DNA of 64,000 nt from Hydrogenophaga aromaticivorans (GTDB lineage Bacteria; Pseudomonadota; Gammaproteobacteria; Burkholderiales; Burkholderiaceae_C), in the NCBI RefSeq assembly GCF_013387465.1, contig NZ_VYGV01000003.1, forward strand, positions 62,001-126,000, read 5' to 3'. This document shows, piece after piece, positions 51,470 through 59,612 of this stretch. The first letter of the stretch is position 1. Each line of letters starts with the position of its first letter. The position numbers were made by a program, and so were the translations under genes. The notes under the pieces are model-generated. The model was not told the origin of the DNA. It saw only the letters and a list, made by a program, of their open reading frames with translations, and searched no databases.

Positions 51470-52464
51470 GCCGCCACCCCCTGCGCAAGGATCTGCGCCG
51501 CGGACGACCCGGCATGCAACCAGCAAGCCGCCCGGGTCACGCCCGCAGGCATCAGATCGGGGCGCTCGGCGTGGCAGCGGTCAAACACCCGGTCGCAGCG
51601 CGGGTTGTAGGCACAACCGGCCGGAATCGCATTGAGCCGCGGCATGGCGCCATCGATCTGGTGCAAGCGCTCGCGGTCCACGCTCATGTCCGGAATGCAG
51701 GCCATGAGTCCGGCGGTGTACGGGTGGGCCGGGTGGTTGATGACTTCATGCACCGGGCCGATCTCGGCAATGCGCCCGGCGTACATCACCGCCACGCGAT
51801 CGCAGGTCTCGGCGATCACGCCCATGTCGTGCGTGATCAGCATGACCGCAGCACCCCGGTCTTTGCAGATGGTCTTGAGCAGCGTGATGATCTGGGCCTG
51901 GATCGACACATCGAGCGCGGTGGTCGGCTCGTCGGCCACGATCAGCTGCGGCTCGGCCGCCAGCGCCAGCGCAATCACCACCCGCTGGCGCATGCCTCCC
52001 GAGAACTGGTGCGGGAAGTGGTCGATGCGCTGCTCGGCCGCCGGAATGCCGGTGTCGCGCAGCAGCTGAATGGCGCGTTTGCGCGCTTCCGACTGATTCA
52101 CCGGCAGGTGTGTGGTGATGGTTTCGATCAGCTGGCGTCCGACCGAGTACAGCGGGTTCAGCGAGGTGAGCGGATCCTGGAAGATGGCGCCGATCTGGCG
52201 CCCGCGTACCTTGCGCATTTCATCGAACGGCAGGTTGTCGATGCGGCGGCCTTCCAGCAGGATCTCACCGGATGCCACACGCCCGGGCGGCTCCAGCAGG
52301 CCGATGATGGAAGCGCCCGTGAGCGATTTTCCCGCACCGGACTCGCCCACCACGCCGAGAATTTCGCCGGGCGCGATGTCGAAGGAAATGTCGTCGAGCG
52401 CACGCAAGGTGCCCCTTCGGTGGGGAAACTCGACAACGAGGTTCTTGACTTGCAACAGGCTCAT
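51466..52464 (-). CDS. dppD: Peptide-type ABC transporter ATPase (DppD/OppD-like)
   Basis: First ATPase of the same importer, 332 residues. Walker A is GESGAGKS, the Q-loop lies in [14 protein letters not shown], the signature is [15 protein letters not shown], and Walker B is [12 protein letters not shown]. The C-terminal oligo_HPY region has [15 protein letters not shown]. It begins only six bases after the dppC stop and its end overlaps the dppF start, so translation is coupled. A heterodimer with the DppF-like protein is expected. Confidence 0.93.
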   Translation of the reverse strand: MSLLQVKNLVVEFPHRRGTLRALDDISFDIAPGEILGVVGESGAGKSLTGASIIGLLEPPGRVASGEILLEGRRIDNLPFDEMRKVRGRQIGAIFQDPLTSLNPLYSVGRQLIETITTHLPVNQSEARKRAIQLLRDTGIPAAEQRIDHFPHQFSGGMRQRVVIALALAAEPQLIVADEPTTALDVSIQAQIITLLKTICKDRGAAVMLITHDMGVIAETCDRVAVMYAGRIAEIGPVHEVINHPAHPYTAGLMACIPDMSVDRERLHQIDGAMPRLNAIPAGCAYNPRCDRVFDRCHAERPDLMPAGVTRAACWLHAGSSAAQILAQGVAA

Positions 52465-52470
52465 CGTGGT

Positions 52471-53382
52471 TTACCGGAGTCTTGGGTTGAGCGCGTCGCG
52501 CAGCCAGTCGCCGAGCAGGTTCACTGAGAGCGCGATCAGCACCAGCATCGCGCCCGGGAAGATGGTGATCCACCACTCACCCGAGAACAGGTAGTCGTTG
52601 CCGACCCGGATCAGCGTGCCCAGCGAGGGCGAAGTGGGCGGTGCGCCCACACCCAGGAACGACAGCGTGGCTTCGGTGATGATGGCGGTGGCCACCTGGA
52701 TGGTGGCCAGCACCAGCACCGGCCCCATGACGTTGGGCAGCACGTGGCGGCGCATGATGCGCAGCGGCGCCACGCCCGTCACCCGCGCGGCCTGCACGTA
52801 TTCCTTGTTGCGCTCCACCATGGTGGAGCCGCGCACCGTGCGAGCGTACTGCACCCAGCCCGTGAGCGTGATCGAGAGGATGAGCACACCAAAGGCCAGC
52901 GAGTCGTGGGCATCCGGAAACAGCGCCCGCCCCACGCCCGCGATCAGCAGCGCCACCAGAATGGCGGGGAACGACAGCATCACGTCACACAGGCGCATGA
53001 GAAAGGCGTCCACCCACCCCCCCAGAAAACCCGCCAGCAGACCGAACGCCACACCGATCACCACGGACAGCACCACCGAAGCCAGACCCACCGCCAGCGA
53101 AATACGCGCGCCGTATATCAGGGCAGAAAGGATGTCGCGCCCCTGATCGTCGGTGCCGAGCAGGAACTGGGACACACCACCCTCGCTCCAGGCCGGTGGC
53201 AGGCGCGCATTGGACAACTCCAGGGTGGCGAGGTCAAACGGGTTGTGCGGGGCCACCCAGGGGGCAAACACCGCACAGAACAGGCAGACGAAGGCGATCG
53301 CTGCCGCGACCATGGCGGTGGGCGATGTGCGGAAACTGTGGCCGACATCACTGTCAAGCCAGCGGCGAACAAAGGCAATCAA
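52471..53382 (-). CDS. dppC: Peptide-type ABC transporter permease (DppC/OppC-like)
   Basis: Inner-membrane permease, 303 residues if the TTG at 53382 is used ((M)IAFVRRWLDSDVGHSF). The frame runs upstream through repeat copy C, which is not coding in relatives; no strong ribosome-binding site fixes the start, so it is uncertain. The N-terminal helix AAAIAFVCLFCAVFAPWVAP and HNPFD, GTDDQGRDI, and the EAA loop VQAARVTGVAPLRIMRRH identify the DppC class. About six membrane segments are present. It is separated from the dppB-like gene by the M20 hydrolase and binding-protein genes. Confidence 0.88.
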   Translation of the reverse strand: MIAFVRRWLDSDVGHSFRTSPTAMVAAAIAFVCLFCAVFAPWVAPHNPFDLATLELSNARLPPAWSEGGVSQFLLGTDDQGRDILSALIYGARISLAVGLASVVLSVVIGVAFGLLAGFLGGWVDAFLMRLCDVMLSFPAILVALLIAGVGRALFPDAHDSLAFGVLILSITLTGWVQYARTVRGSTMVERNKEYVQAARVTGVAPLRIMRRHVLPNVMGPVLVLATIQVATAIITEATLSFLGVGAPPTSPSLGTLIRVGNDYLFSGEWWITIFPGAMLVLIALSVNLLGDWLRDALNPRLR

Positions 53383-53439
53383 TGTGGGGACTTTCGAGTT
53401 CCTTGACACAACCAGGCGGGAGGTCAGAGTGGAAGCCAA

Positions 53440-53522
53440 TCCAGGGCCAGCGCGGAACCGGCTCTGCCGGGCCACTGCTGGCGTCCCCCTGGGGGGAAGC
53501 CGCGCAGCGGCGCAGGGGGAAG
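53440..53522 (-). repeat. Three-hairpin intergenic repeat, copy C (binding protein-dppC gap)
   Basis: It begins two or three bases after the stop of the substrate-binding-protein gene. Hairpins: GCCGC/GCGGC (53499-53511), CCCCC/GGGGG (53485-53496), and a long one with inner stem CCGGC/GCCGG (53458-53470), middle stem with one G-U pair, and outer stem GCCAGC/GCTGGC. A 3'-end hairpin after a binding-protein gene inside a transporter operon recalls the REP elements that raise binding-protein mRNA levels in E. coli. Confidence 0.75.
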
Positions 53523-53524
53523 CC

Positions 53525-55102
53525 CTACCGGACGCTGATGTATCGGAACGGCATCTGGTTGTCGGCCCGTTGCGTCAACTGCACGTTGTTGGCCACACCC
53601 CAGGCCAAGGCCTGCTGGTGCAGCGGCAGATGACCCACGTCGTTCGAGTGCAGGGTGAACGCTTCCTTGATCATGGCGTTGCGCTTGGCCTGGTCGGTTT
53701 CAGACTGGATCTTGAGCGTGAGTTCGTCCACCTTCGGGTTGCAATAGGCACCCAGGTTGAACTGGCCCGACCCCTTGTCGTCCACGCAGCGGATCAGTGC
53801 ATTCAGCACGTTGTGCGCGTCGTAGGTGCTGGGCGACCAGCCCAGCAGGTAGAAACTGGTGTCGCGCTTGAGCACCTTGGGGAAATAGGTGCCCTTGGTT
53901 TCCACCTGCAGGTTGACCTTGACACCGATGCGGGCCAGGTTGGCCGCCACCGCCTGGCAGATGGCGCCATCGTTCACGTAGCGGTCGTTCGGGCAATTCA
54001 TGCCGACCTCGAAGCCGTTCGGGTAACCGGCCTCGGCCAGCAGCTTCTTGGCGGCCTCGGTGTCGTACGGCAGGCGGGTGTTCATGGCGGGATCAAACCC
54101 GTTGATGCCCGGGCCCACCAGCAGCGCCGCCGGTGTGGCCGCACCACGCATCACCGTTTTCTGAATGCCATTGATGTCGATGGCCTGGTAGAAGGCCTGG
54201 CGCACGCGCTTGTCCTTGAACGGGTTCTTGCCCTTCACGCTGGAATTCAGCAACTCGTCGCGCTTCTGGTCCATGCCCAGAAAAATCCAGCGCAGCTCGG
54301 GGCCCTGGAGCACCTTGGCCTTGCCGCTGGCGTTGACGCGTGCCACGTCCTGCACGGGCACCGGCTCCATCACGTCCACCTGGCCCGACAGCAGCGCAGC
54401 CACGCGGGTCGAATCGTTGCCAATCGGGGTGTATTCCACGTTGACCACGTTGCCTTCGATCTTGCCCCAGTAGTTGCCGTTGCGCACGAAGCTGGACTTC
54501 ACGCCGGGCTGACGCTCGCGCAGGCGGAACGGTCCCGTGCCGTTGGCGCGGAACGACGCAGCGTTCTCAACACCTTTGCGGCGGTCCACCGGCCGGGTGG
54601 CCTGGTTCTCCTCGCTCCACTGCTTGCTCATGATGTAGAAGAACGACAACACGCCGGGCAGGATGGGAAACGGCGCCTTGGTTTCAAACTCCACCGTGTG
54701 CGCGTCGATCTTGCGCACTTCCTTGATGTCGTTCGTGTAGCTCTTCATGTCCGAGCCGTCACCTGACCCACGGGCAAAACTGAACAACACATCGTCGGCG
54801 GTGAAAGGCTTGCCGTCATGAAACGTCACGCCCTTGCGCAGCTCGAACCGCCAGACGTTGGGTGAAGTCTGCTTCCAGCTGGTGGCCAGCGCGGGCTCCA
54901 GCTGCAGTTCCTTTCCGCGGGTGACCAGGGGCTCGTACACATTGCCCGTCACGCTGAGTTGCAAGGACTCGTTGAGCGAGTGCGGGTCCATCGACAGCGC
55001 ATCGCCCTGGTTGCCGATGCGCACCGTCTGCGCCTGCGCGGCCCCCAAGGTGGCGAGGGCGGCGGCCACCGCACAGACCGTCAACGTTTGCTTGAACTTC
55101 AT
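53525..55102 (-). CDS. Family 5 extracellular solute-binding protein (dipeptide-type)
   Basis: Periplasmic binding protein of the peptide/nickel/opine type, 525 residues. A Sec signal peptide covers residues 1-24 (cut after AQA). The SBP_bac_5 pattern is clear: ALSMDPHSLNESLQLSVTGN, then FELRKGVTFHDGKPFTADDV, NGTGPFRL, AFYQAIDINGI, and the C-terminal ALAWGVANNVQLTQRADN. The ligand is not known; the hydrolase encoded just upstream suggests small N-acylated amino acids or peptides. It starts 37 bases after the M20 gene and is followed by repeat copy C. Confidence 0.92.
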   Translation of the reverse strand: MKFKQTLTVCAVAAALATLGAAQAQTVRIGNQGDALSMDPHSLNESLQLSVTGNVYEPLVTRGKELQLEPALATSWKQTSPNVWRFELRKGVTFHDGKPFTADDVLFSFARGSGDGSDMKSYTNDIKEVRKIDAHTVEFETKAPFPILPGVLSFFYIMSKQWSEENQATRPVDRRKGVENAASFRANGTGPFRLRERQPGVKSSFVRNGNYWGKIEGNVVNVEYTPIGNDSTRVAALLSGQVDVMEPVPVQDVARVNASGKAKVLQGPELRWIFLGMDQKRDELLNSSVKGKNPFKDKRVRQAFYQAIDINGIQKTVMRGAATPAALLVGPGINGFDPAMNTRLPYDTEAAKKLLAEAGYPNGFEVGMNCPNDRYVNDGAICQAVAANLARIGVKVNLQVETKGTYFPKVLKRDTSFYLLGWSPSTYDAHNVLNALIRCVDDKGSGQFNLGAYCNPKVDELTLKIQSETDQAKRNAMIKEAFTLHSNDVGHLPLHQQALAWGVANNVQLTQRADNQMPFRYISVR

Positions 55103-55139
55103 GAGTCGCTCCTAGGCGTGGTTGGGAAAATGGAAAACA

Positions 55140-56366
55140 TCAGTCGGCGCTGGCCAGCGGCATGCCCTGCTCGATCAGGCCCGCGTGCAGTGCAGCGCCC
55201 AGCGGCAGCACATCGTCGTTGAAATCGTAGCGGCTGTTGTGCAGAAAACAGCTGCCCACGCCGTTTTCGGCGCCCTGGCCGAGCCGCAGATAGGCCCCGG
55301 GCTTGACCTGCAGCATGAAAGAAAAATCCTCGGCGCCCATGCTGGGCTCCAGGTCGCGGTCCACGTGGTCGTGCCCCAGCAGCTTCTGAGCCACTTCGGC
55401 AGCGAACCGGGCCTCCTGGCGGCTGTTGATGGTCGCGGGGTAAATGCGCTCGTAATTCACATGGGCCGCGGCGCCCAGTCCCAACGCCACACCGGAACAC
55501 ACCTCGTGCAGCCGGCGCTCGACCAGGTCCTGAACCTCCGGGTTGAAGGTGCGCACCGTGCCCATGAGCGTCGCCTTGCCCGGCGTCACGCTGAACGCCC
55601 CCATGTCGCCAGCCTGCATGGCGCACAGGCTCACCACGGCGCTGTCGATCGCCCGCACATTGCGGGAAACAATGCTTTGCAGCGCCGTGATGATGTGGGC
55701 CGAAACCAGCACCGGGTCCACGGTCTGGTAGGGGTGTGCGCCGTGACCACCCTTTCCCGTGATCTCGATCGTGATGCGGTCCGCCGCCGCCATCATGGGT
55801 CCGGGATTGATCCCCACCGTGCCCGGGCGCATCTGCGGCCAGTTGTGCATGGCGTAGACCGATTGCACGGGGAAGCGGTCAAACAGACCGTCTTCGATCA
55901 TGGCCTTGGCACCGGCAAATCCTTCTTCACCGGGCTGGAAAATCAGCACCGCCGTGCCATCGAATTGCCGGGTTTCGGCCAGGTAGCGGGCCGCGCCCAC
56001 CAGCATGGCGGTGTGGCCGTCGTGGCCGCAGCCGTGCATCATGCCCGGCTTGAGGGATTTCCAGGCAAAGTCGTTGTGCTCCGTCATGGGCAGGGCATCC
56101 ATGTCGGCGCGCAAGCCGATCATGCGACCGCTCTGGCACTGGCGACCGTGGATCACAGCCACCACCCCTGTTTTGCCGATACCGGTGTGAATTTCATCCA
56201 CGCCGCACAGCTTGAGCGCCTCGACCACGCGCTGCGCGGTGTAGTGCTCCTCGAAACCGATTTCGGGGTGCGCGTGCAGATCGCGCCTCAACGCAGTGAG
56301 CTCGGGGTGGTACGCCGCGATGTGCGCGAACGCGCGGCCATGGGCCTTGATGCGGGGCGCCAGCAA
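55140..56366 (-). CDS. M20-family amidohydrolase (aminoacylase/hippurate hydrolase-like)
   Basis: Cytoplasmic metal-dependent amidohydrolase expected to cleave N-acyl amino acids or small peptides. I choose the TTG at 56366, giving 408 residues, because GGGAGG lies at good distance and the start nearly abuts the dppB stop; a GTG further up would overlap dppB. Motifs: RRDLHAHPEIGFEE, GLRADMDALPM, the metal ligands in GMMHGCGHDGHTAML, FQPGEEGFAGAK, and GGHGAHP of the dimerisation domain. The position between the dppB permease and the binding protein is unusual and suggests that transported substrates are cleaved by it after uptake. Confidence 0.9.
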   Translation of the reverse strand: MLAPRIKAHGRAFAHIAAYHPELTALRRDLHAHPEIGFEEHYTAQRVVEALKLCGVDEIHTGIGKTGVVAVIHGRQCQSGRMIGLRADMDALPMTEHNDFAWKSLKPGMMHGCGHDGHTAMLVGAARYLAETRQFDGTAVLIFQPGEEGFAGAKAMIEDGLFDRFPVQSVYAMHNWPQMRPGTVGINPGPMMAAADRITIEITGKGGHGAHPYQTVDPVLVSAHIITALQSIVSRNVRAIDSAVVSLCAMQAGDMGAFSVTPGKATLMGTVRTFNPEVQDLVERRLHEVCSGVALGLGAAAHVNYERIYPATINSRQEARFAAEVAQKLLGHDHVDRDLEPSMGAEDFSFMLQVKPGAYLRLGQGAENGVGSCFLHNSRYDFNDDVLPLGAALHAGLIEQGMPLASAD

Positions 56367-56367
56367 G

Positions 56368-57348
56368 TCAGTGCCCTCCCGCTTTGTCGGCACGCAGGCG
56401 CGGGTCAACGGCGAAATACAGCAAGTCGACGATGAGGTTGATCACCACGAAGATCAGGGCAATCAGGCACAGGTAAGCCGCCATCACCGGGATGTCCGCA
56501 AAGGTCACGGCCTGGATGAACAGCAGCCCCATGCCCGGCCACTGAAACACGGTCTCGGTGATGATGGCGAAGGCGATCAGGCCGCCCAGCTGCAGACCGG
56601 TGATGGTCATCACGGGCACAAGGGTGTTTTTCAACGCGTGCCCGAAATGCACGGCCCGGTTGGTGAGGCCGCGCGCGCGGGCGAACTTGATGTAGTCGGT
56701 GCGCAGCACTTCCAGCATTTCGGCGCGCACCAGCCGCATGATCAGCGTGAGCTGGAAGATCGCCAGCGTGATCGCTGGCAGCGTGATGTGCAGCCAACCT
56801 TTGGCAGTCAGCAGCCCGCTGCTCCACCAACCCAGCTGCACCACGTCGCCACGGCCAAAGCTGGGAAACCAACCCAGTTGCACGGCAAACACGAGGATCA
56901 GCAAGATGCCGATCAGGAAGGTGGGCAGCGATACCCCCAGCAGCGAGATCGTCATGAACAGCTGGCTGGTGAAGCTGCCGCGCTTGAGCGCTGCGTACAC
57001 ACCCATCGGAATACCCAGCGCCAGCGCCATCACGCCAGCCACCAGCGCCAGTTCCAGCGTGGCCGGCAGGCGTTCACCGATCAACCGCGACACTTTGGCC
57101 CCCTGGCGCAGACTGAGTCCGAATTCGCCTTGAACGGCGTTGACCAGGAAATGCCAGAACTGCACCACAAACGGCTGGTCAAGCCCAAGGTCGACGCGGA
57201 GTTCGCGAATCTGTTCTGGTGTGGCGTCCTGCCCCAACAGGAAGACGACCGGATCACCCACATACTGGAACAGCATGAAGGCGATCAAGGTCACGCTGAC
57301 CATCACCACCACAGCCTGCGCCAGGCGCCTGAGAATGAATGCGAACAT
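56368..57348 (-). CDS. dppB: Peptide-type ABC transporter permease (DppB/OppB-like)
   Basis: Inner-membrane permease of 326 residues. The N-terminal FILRRLAQAVVVMVSVTLIAF and GDPVVFLLGQDATPEQI mark the DppB class. About six membrane segments are present, and the EAA loop is KFARARGLTNRAVHFGH. It is the first intact gene of the operon. Directly upstream lie remains of another binding-protein gene (57411-57566), which would be the canonical first gene of such an operon. Confidence 0.93.
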   Translation of the reverse strand: MFAFILRRLAQAVVVMVSVTLIAFMLFQYVGDPVVFLLGQDATPEQIRELRVDLGLDQPFVVQFWHFLVNAVQGEFGLSLRQGAKVSRLIGERLPATLELALVAGVMALALGIPMGVYAALKRGSFTSQLFMTISLLGVSLPTFLIGILLILVFAVQLGWFPSFGRGDVVQLGWWSSGLLTAKGWLHITLPAITLAIFQLTLIMRLVRAEMLEVLRTDYIKFARARGLTNRAVHFGHALKNTLVPVMTITGLQLGGLIAFAIITETVFQWPGMGLLFIQAVTFADIPVMAAYLCLIALIFVVINLIVDLLYFAVDPRLRADKAGGH

Positions 57349-57410
57349 CTTGTGGGGAAGAAGAGAGGGTCAACCCAGCCGGTGAGCGATACCCTGCCGT
57401 CTGACTGAAA

Positions 57411-57566
57411 TCAGTTTACCTTGATGAGGCGCAAGTCCATCCAGTTGTCGGTGCAATGCACCACATCGGTGTTCTTCTTTACGGTCCATGGGATCACCTG
57501 ATTGATTCGGGGAATGCGGACCCCAACAGCCAACGCTGCTCACCAGAGCATGAGCGGTGTTTTCAT
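57411..57566 (-). pseudogene. Deleted remnant of a family 5 solute-binding protein gene
   Basis: Reading from an ATG at 57566 gives eight codons (MKTPLMLW), a TGA, then an open stretch to 57411 whose last 36 residues end IPWTVKKNTDVVHCTDNW and MDLRLIKVN. This closely follows the C-terminus of the intact binding protein at 53525 (LAWGVANNVQLTQRADNQ, MPFRYISVR), matching the P, Q, W, V, N, DN, M, R, I, V positions. The first part plus ALAVG looks like a signal peptide start. I infer a binding-protein gene that lost its middle, about 450 codons, and gained a nonsense codon. Confidence 0.6.
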
Positions 57567-57963
57567 TGCTTGACATCTAAATGAATAGCGGTAGCCGCAC
57601 TATGCAGCAACCGTTCCACTACCCAGAACAGGACTAACCCTAGCGACCCCTGGCCGGACACCGACTTCATCTCCTCAGGTTGGCCCAGCCCGACCCGTTC
57701 TATGGCCACGGCTCGTTGGCACAAAACCGGCAAGATTTGCCGGCAAGCTCCATCGATTGGCTTCAGCGTCTCATATATGCAACTATTTAGTTACCATTTC
57801 AGGCCCATTCATCCAAGAATCCTCCATATCCCCCAAACGCGGGAGGGACATTCAATGCCGACTCCTCTAAATTTCGCCTAGGTGTGTTTGTTACACGCCA
57901 ACGTCGCGCTCAGCTCAAACCCGAGCAACAGCGCTTTTTCAATCTGTATCCAGGGAGTTTTGA
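57567..57963. other. Non-coding stretch between the SBP remnant and the ComEA-like gene
   Basis: No convincing coding sequence is seen on either strand. The only structures noted are a hairpin CCGGCAA-GAT-TTGCCGG at 57727-57743 without a T-tract and an AT-rich patch near 57770-57810. Promoters for the divergent transporter operon and ComEA-like gene must lie here, but I could not assign boxes. Confidence 0.5.
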
Positions 57964-58305
57964 ATGATCAGGAAGATGATGATGACCTTGCTCGCGCTGT
58001 TCGCCGCCAGCGCATTTGCCGCCGTTGACGTGAACAGCGCCAGCGAAGCCGATCTCGACAGCATCAAAGGCATTGGTCCAGGCACCTCGACCCGCATTCT
58101 GAGCGAACGCAAGGTGGGCAAATTCAAGGATTGGGCGGACCTGATTCAGCGGGTTTCCGGCATTGGCGAAAAACGCGCTGCGAAGCTGTCTGCGGAAGGA
58201 CTGACCGTCAATGGTGTCGCACACCAGGCCACTTCAGCACCCGTCAAACCCAAGCTGGAGAAAACGGGGACGAAAGCCACTCCAGCCCCTGGAACCGCGC
58301 AGTAA
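57964..58305 (+). CDS. ComEA-like helix-hairpin-helix DNA-binding protein
   Basis: Small exported protein of 113 residues. A signal peptide (MIRKMMMTLLALFAASAFAA) is followed by two helix-hairpin-helix motifs (about 22-80): VNSASEADLDSIKGIGPG and FKDWADLIQRVSGIGEKRA. This is the ComEA/YbaV architecture, and such proteins bind DNA in the periplasm during natural transformation. The tail is Lys/Pro/Thr rich. A GGGAG lies before the ATG. It is a single gene, closed by a strong terminator; with the pilus operon at 22-27 kb it could contribute to DNA uptake, which is inference. Confidence 0.9.
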   Translation: MIRKMMMTLLALFAASAFAAVDVNSASEADLDSIKGIGPGTSTRILSERKVGKFKDWADLIQRVSGIGEKRAAKLSAEGLTVNGVAHQATSAPVKPKLEKTGTKATPAPGTAQ

Positions 58306-58326
58306 GACAGCCCGCTCCATCAACGA

Positions 58327-58360
58327 AAAAGCCCCCGGGGAGATGTCCCCGGGGGCTTTT
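58327..58360. terminator. Bidirectional terminator between the ComEA-like gene and the first porin gene
   Basis: A perfect 15-pair inverted repeat (AAAAGCCCCCGGGGA and its complement) with a four-base loop and A/T ends on both sides. It serves the plus-strand ComEA-like gene and the minus-strand porin gene at 58399. Confidence 0.93.
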
Positions 58361-58398
58361 GTTCTGTGAATCCATCGGCCTCAGGGCCGCCTGGGAAA

Positions 58399-59325
58399 TC
58401 AGAACTTGTGGTTCAGGCCAATAGCGAAGATGTCGGCATCGGTACCCGTTGCCTTGCGGTCTTCAGCACGGAAGCCGGTGTACACCATGGTGCGCTTGGA
58501 CAGGCTGTAAGCTGCGGCCACACCAAAGGCGCTGTCGCTCTCGGAAGCACCGTCTGCCTTGGAGCTGGCGTAGCCCACGGACAGCGTGAACGCACCCAGG
58601 GGAATGTCAGCGCCGAGTTGGTAGGAGTTCACGTCAGCGTCGGCAACGCCGCCAGTGTCTTTGGTCGTGTAGTAGCTGGCGAGCAGCTTGGCGGCGCCCA
58701 GATCGTACGAACCGTTGAGCATGGTGCCCTTCTGGCCGACTTCGTTGGTTTCGTAGCCAAGGGCCACAGCCACAGGACCACCGGCGTATTTCACGTGACC
58801 AGCGGAGATGCGCTTGGCACCAGCAGGAACGTTACCGGTCAGCTGCGTGCTCACAGCACCGCTGACACCAGCGAATTCAGGCGTGGCGTAGTACAGCTGT
58901 GCATCGGCAGCGCCGGTGTAGCTGTTCTGCCAGATCGCGTTGGCCGACAGAGCCGAGTCAAAGCCGCTGTTGGAAGCACCAAAGACATCGTCCATGGCGT
59001 TCCAGTTGCGACCCAGCTTGAGGGTACCGAAGCCACCGGCCAAGCCGACGTTGGCTTGACGATCGAACAGCTTGTCGTTGGTCGAACCATCGCCCAAGCT
59101 CAGCTTTTGCTCGAATTGGAAGATGGCAGACAGACCGCCGCCCAGATCTTCAGAGCCCTTGAAGCCCAAGCGGCTGGTGTTCACACCGCCGCTGCCGGCA
59201 GCAGCCGACTGGCCTTTAACCTTGGCCACGTAGATGTCAGCGATACCGTACAGGGTCACGCTGGATTGGGCCATGGCGGCGCCCGAAGCAGCCAGAACGG
59301 CCAGAGCAATCAGAGACTTTTTCAT
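58399..59325 (-). CDS. Gram-negative porin (first of two)
   Basis: Trimeric 16-strand outer-membrane porin of the betaproteobacterial (Omp32-like) type, 308 residues. The signal peptide MKKSLIALAVLAASGAAMA is followed by QSSVTLYGIADIYV, the classic mature start, then GFKGSEDLGGGLSAIFQFEQ and FDRQANVGLAGGFGTLKLGR. The C-terminus ends in phenylalanine (IGLNHKF), as needed for barrel assembly. It lies downstream of a second porin gene in tandem but has its own promoter and terminator. Confidence 0.95.
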   Translation of the reverse strand: MKKSLIALAVLAASGAAMAQSSVTLYGIADIYVAKVKGQSAAAGSGGVNTSRLGFKGSEDLGGGLSAIFQFEQKLSLGDGSTNDKLFDRQANVGLAGGFGTLKLGRNWNAMDDVFGASNSGFDSALSANAIWQNSYTGAADAQLYYATPEFAGVSGAVSTQLTGNVPAGAKRISAGHVKYAGGPVAVALGYETNEVGQKGTMLNGSYDLGAAKLLASYYTTKDTGGVADADVNSYQLGADIPLGAFTLSVGYASSKADGASESDSAFGVAAAYSLSKRTMVYTGFRAEDRKATGTDADIFAIGLNHKF

Positions 59326-59396
59326 GAGATGTTTCCTTGTTTGAAAAATCCAGTCCCGTATATCGAAACCGGCTGTGAAGCGAAATCACGCTACAA

Positions 59397-59424
59397 ATAC
59401 TAAACCGCGCTCTCAGCCCCACAA
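59397..59424 (-). promoter_or_regulatory. Likely promoter of the first porin gene
   Basis: Minus-strand TTGTGG (59419-59424) and TAGTAT (59397-59402) are 16 bases apart, giving a leader of about 65 bases before the ATG at 59325. A palindromic A/T-flanked element lies just upstream at 59437-59474. Confidence 0.5.
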
Positions 59425-59436
59425 GGGTTTTCCCGC

Positions 59437-59474
59437 AAAAAACGACCAAGCTTGTTCAAGTTTGTCGGTTTTTT
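59437..59474. repeat. Palindromic element with A6/T6 flanks upstream of the first porin promoter
   Basis: An imperfect inverted repeat (AAAAAACGAC with GTCGGTTTTTT, one bulge) encloses CTTG-TT-CAAG. It could be a weak terminator, an UP element or an operator; it stands 12 bases from the -35 box. Confidence 0.4.
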
Positions 59475-59544
59475 GACACAGCGACATACCTCAGAAGAAA
59501 CCAGAAGTGAGCCACAAGACCACATGCAACGAACCCACCAATAA

Positions 59545-59576
59545 AAAACCCCTGCCGGCTGACCGACAGGGGTTTT
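59545..59576 (-). terminator. Rho-independent terminator after the second porin gene
   Basis: On the minus strand AAAACCCCTG/CAGGGGTTTT (ten pairs) is followed by a T-rich run. It lies 36 bases after the stop of the porin gene at 59613. Confidence 0.85.
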
Positions 59577-59612
59577 GATTCGGACCGGTCGCCAGCTCAA
59601 GCCGGCGCCAGA

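Noticed and set aside
57370-57576. 68-codon minus-strand frame upstream of dppB as a new small gene
   Set aside because: A different frame of the same DNA encodes the binding-protein remnant, which explains the region better; the 68-codon frame has no family character.
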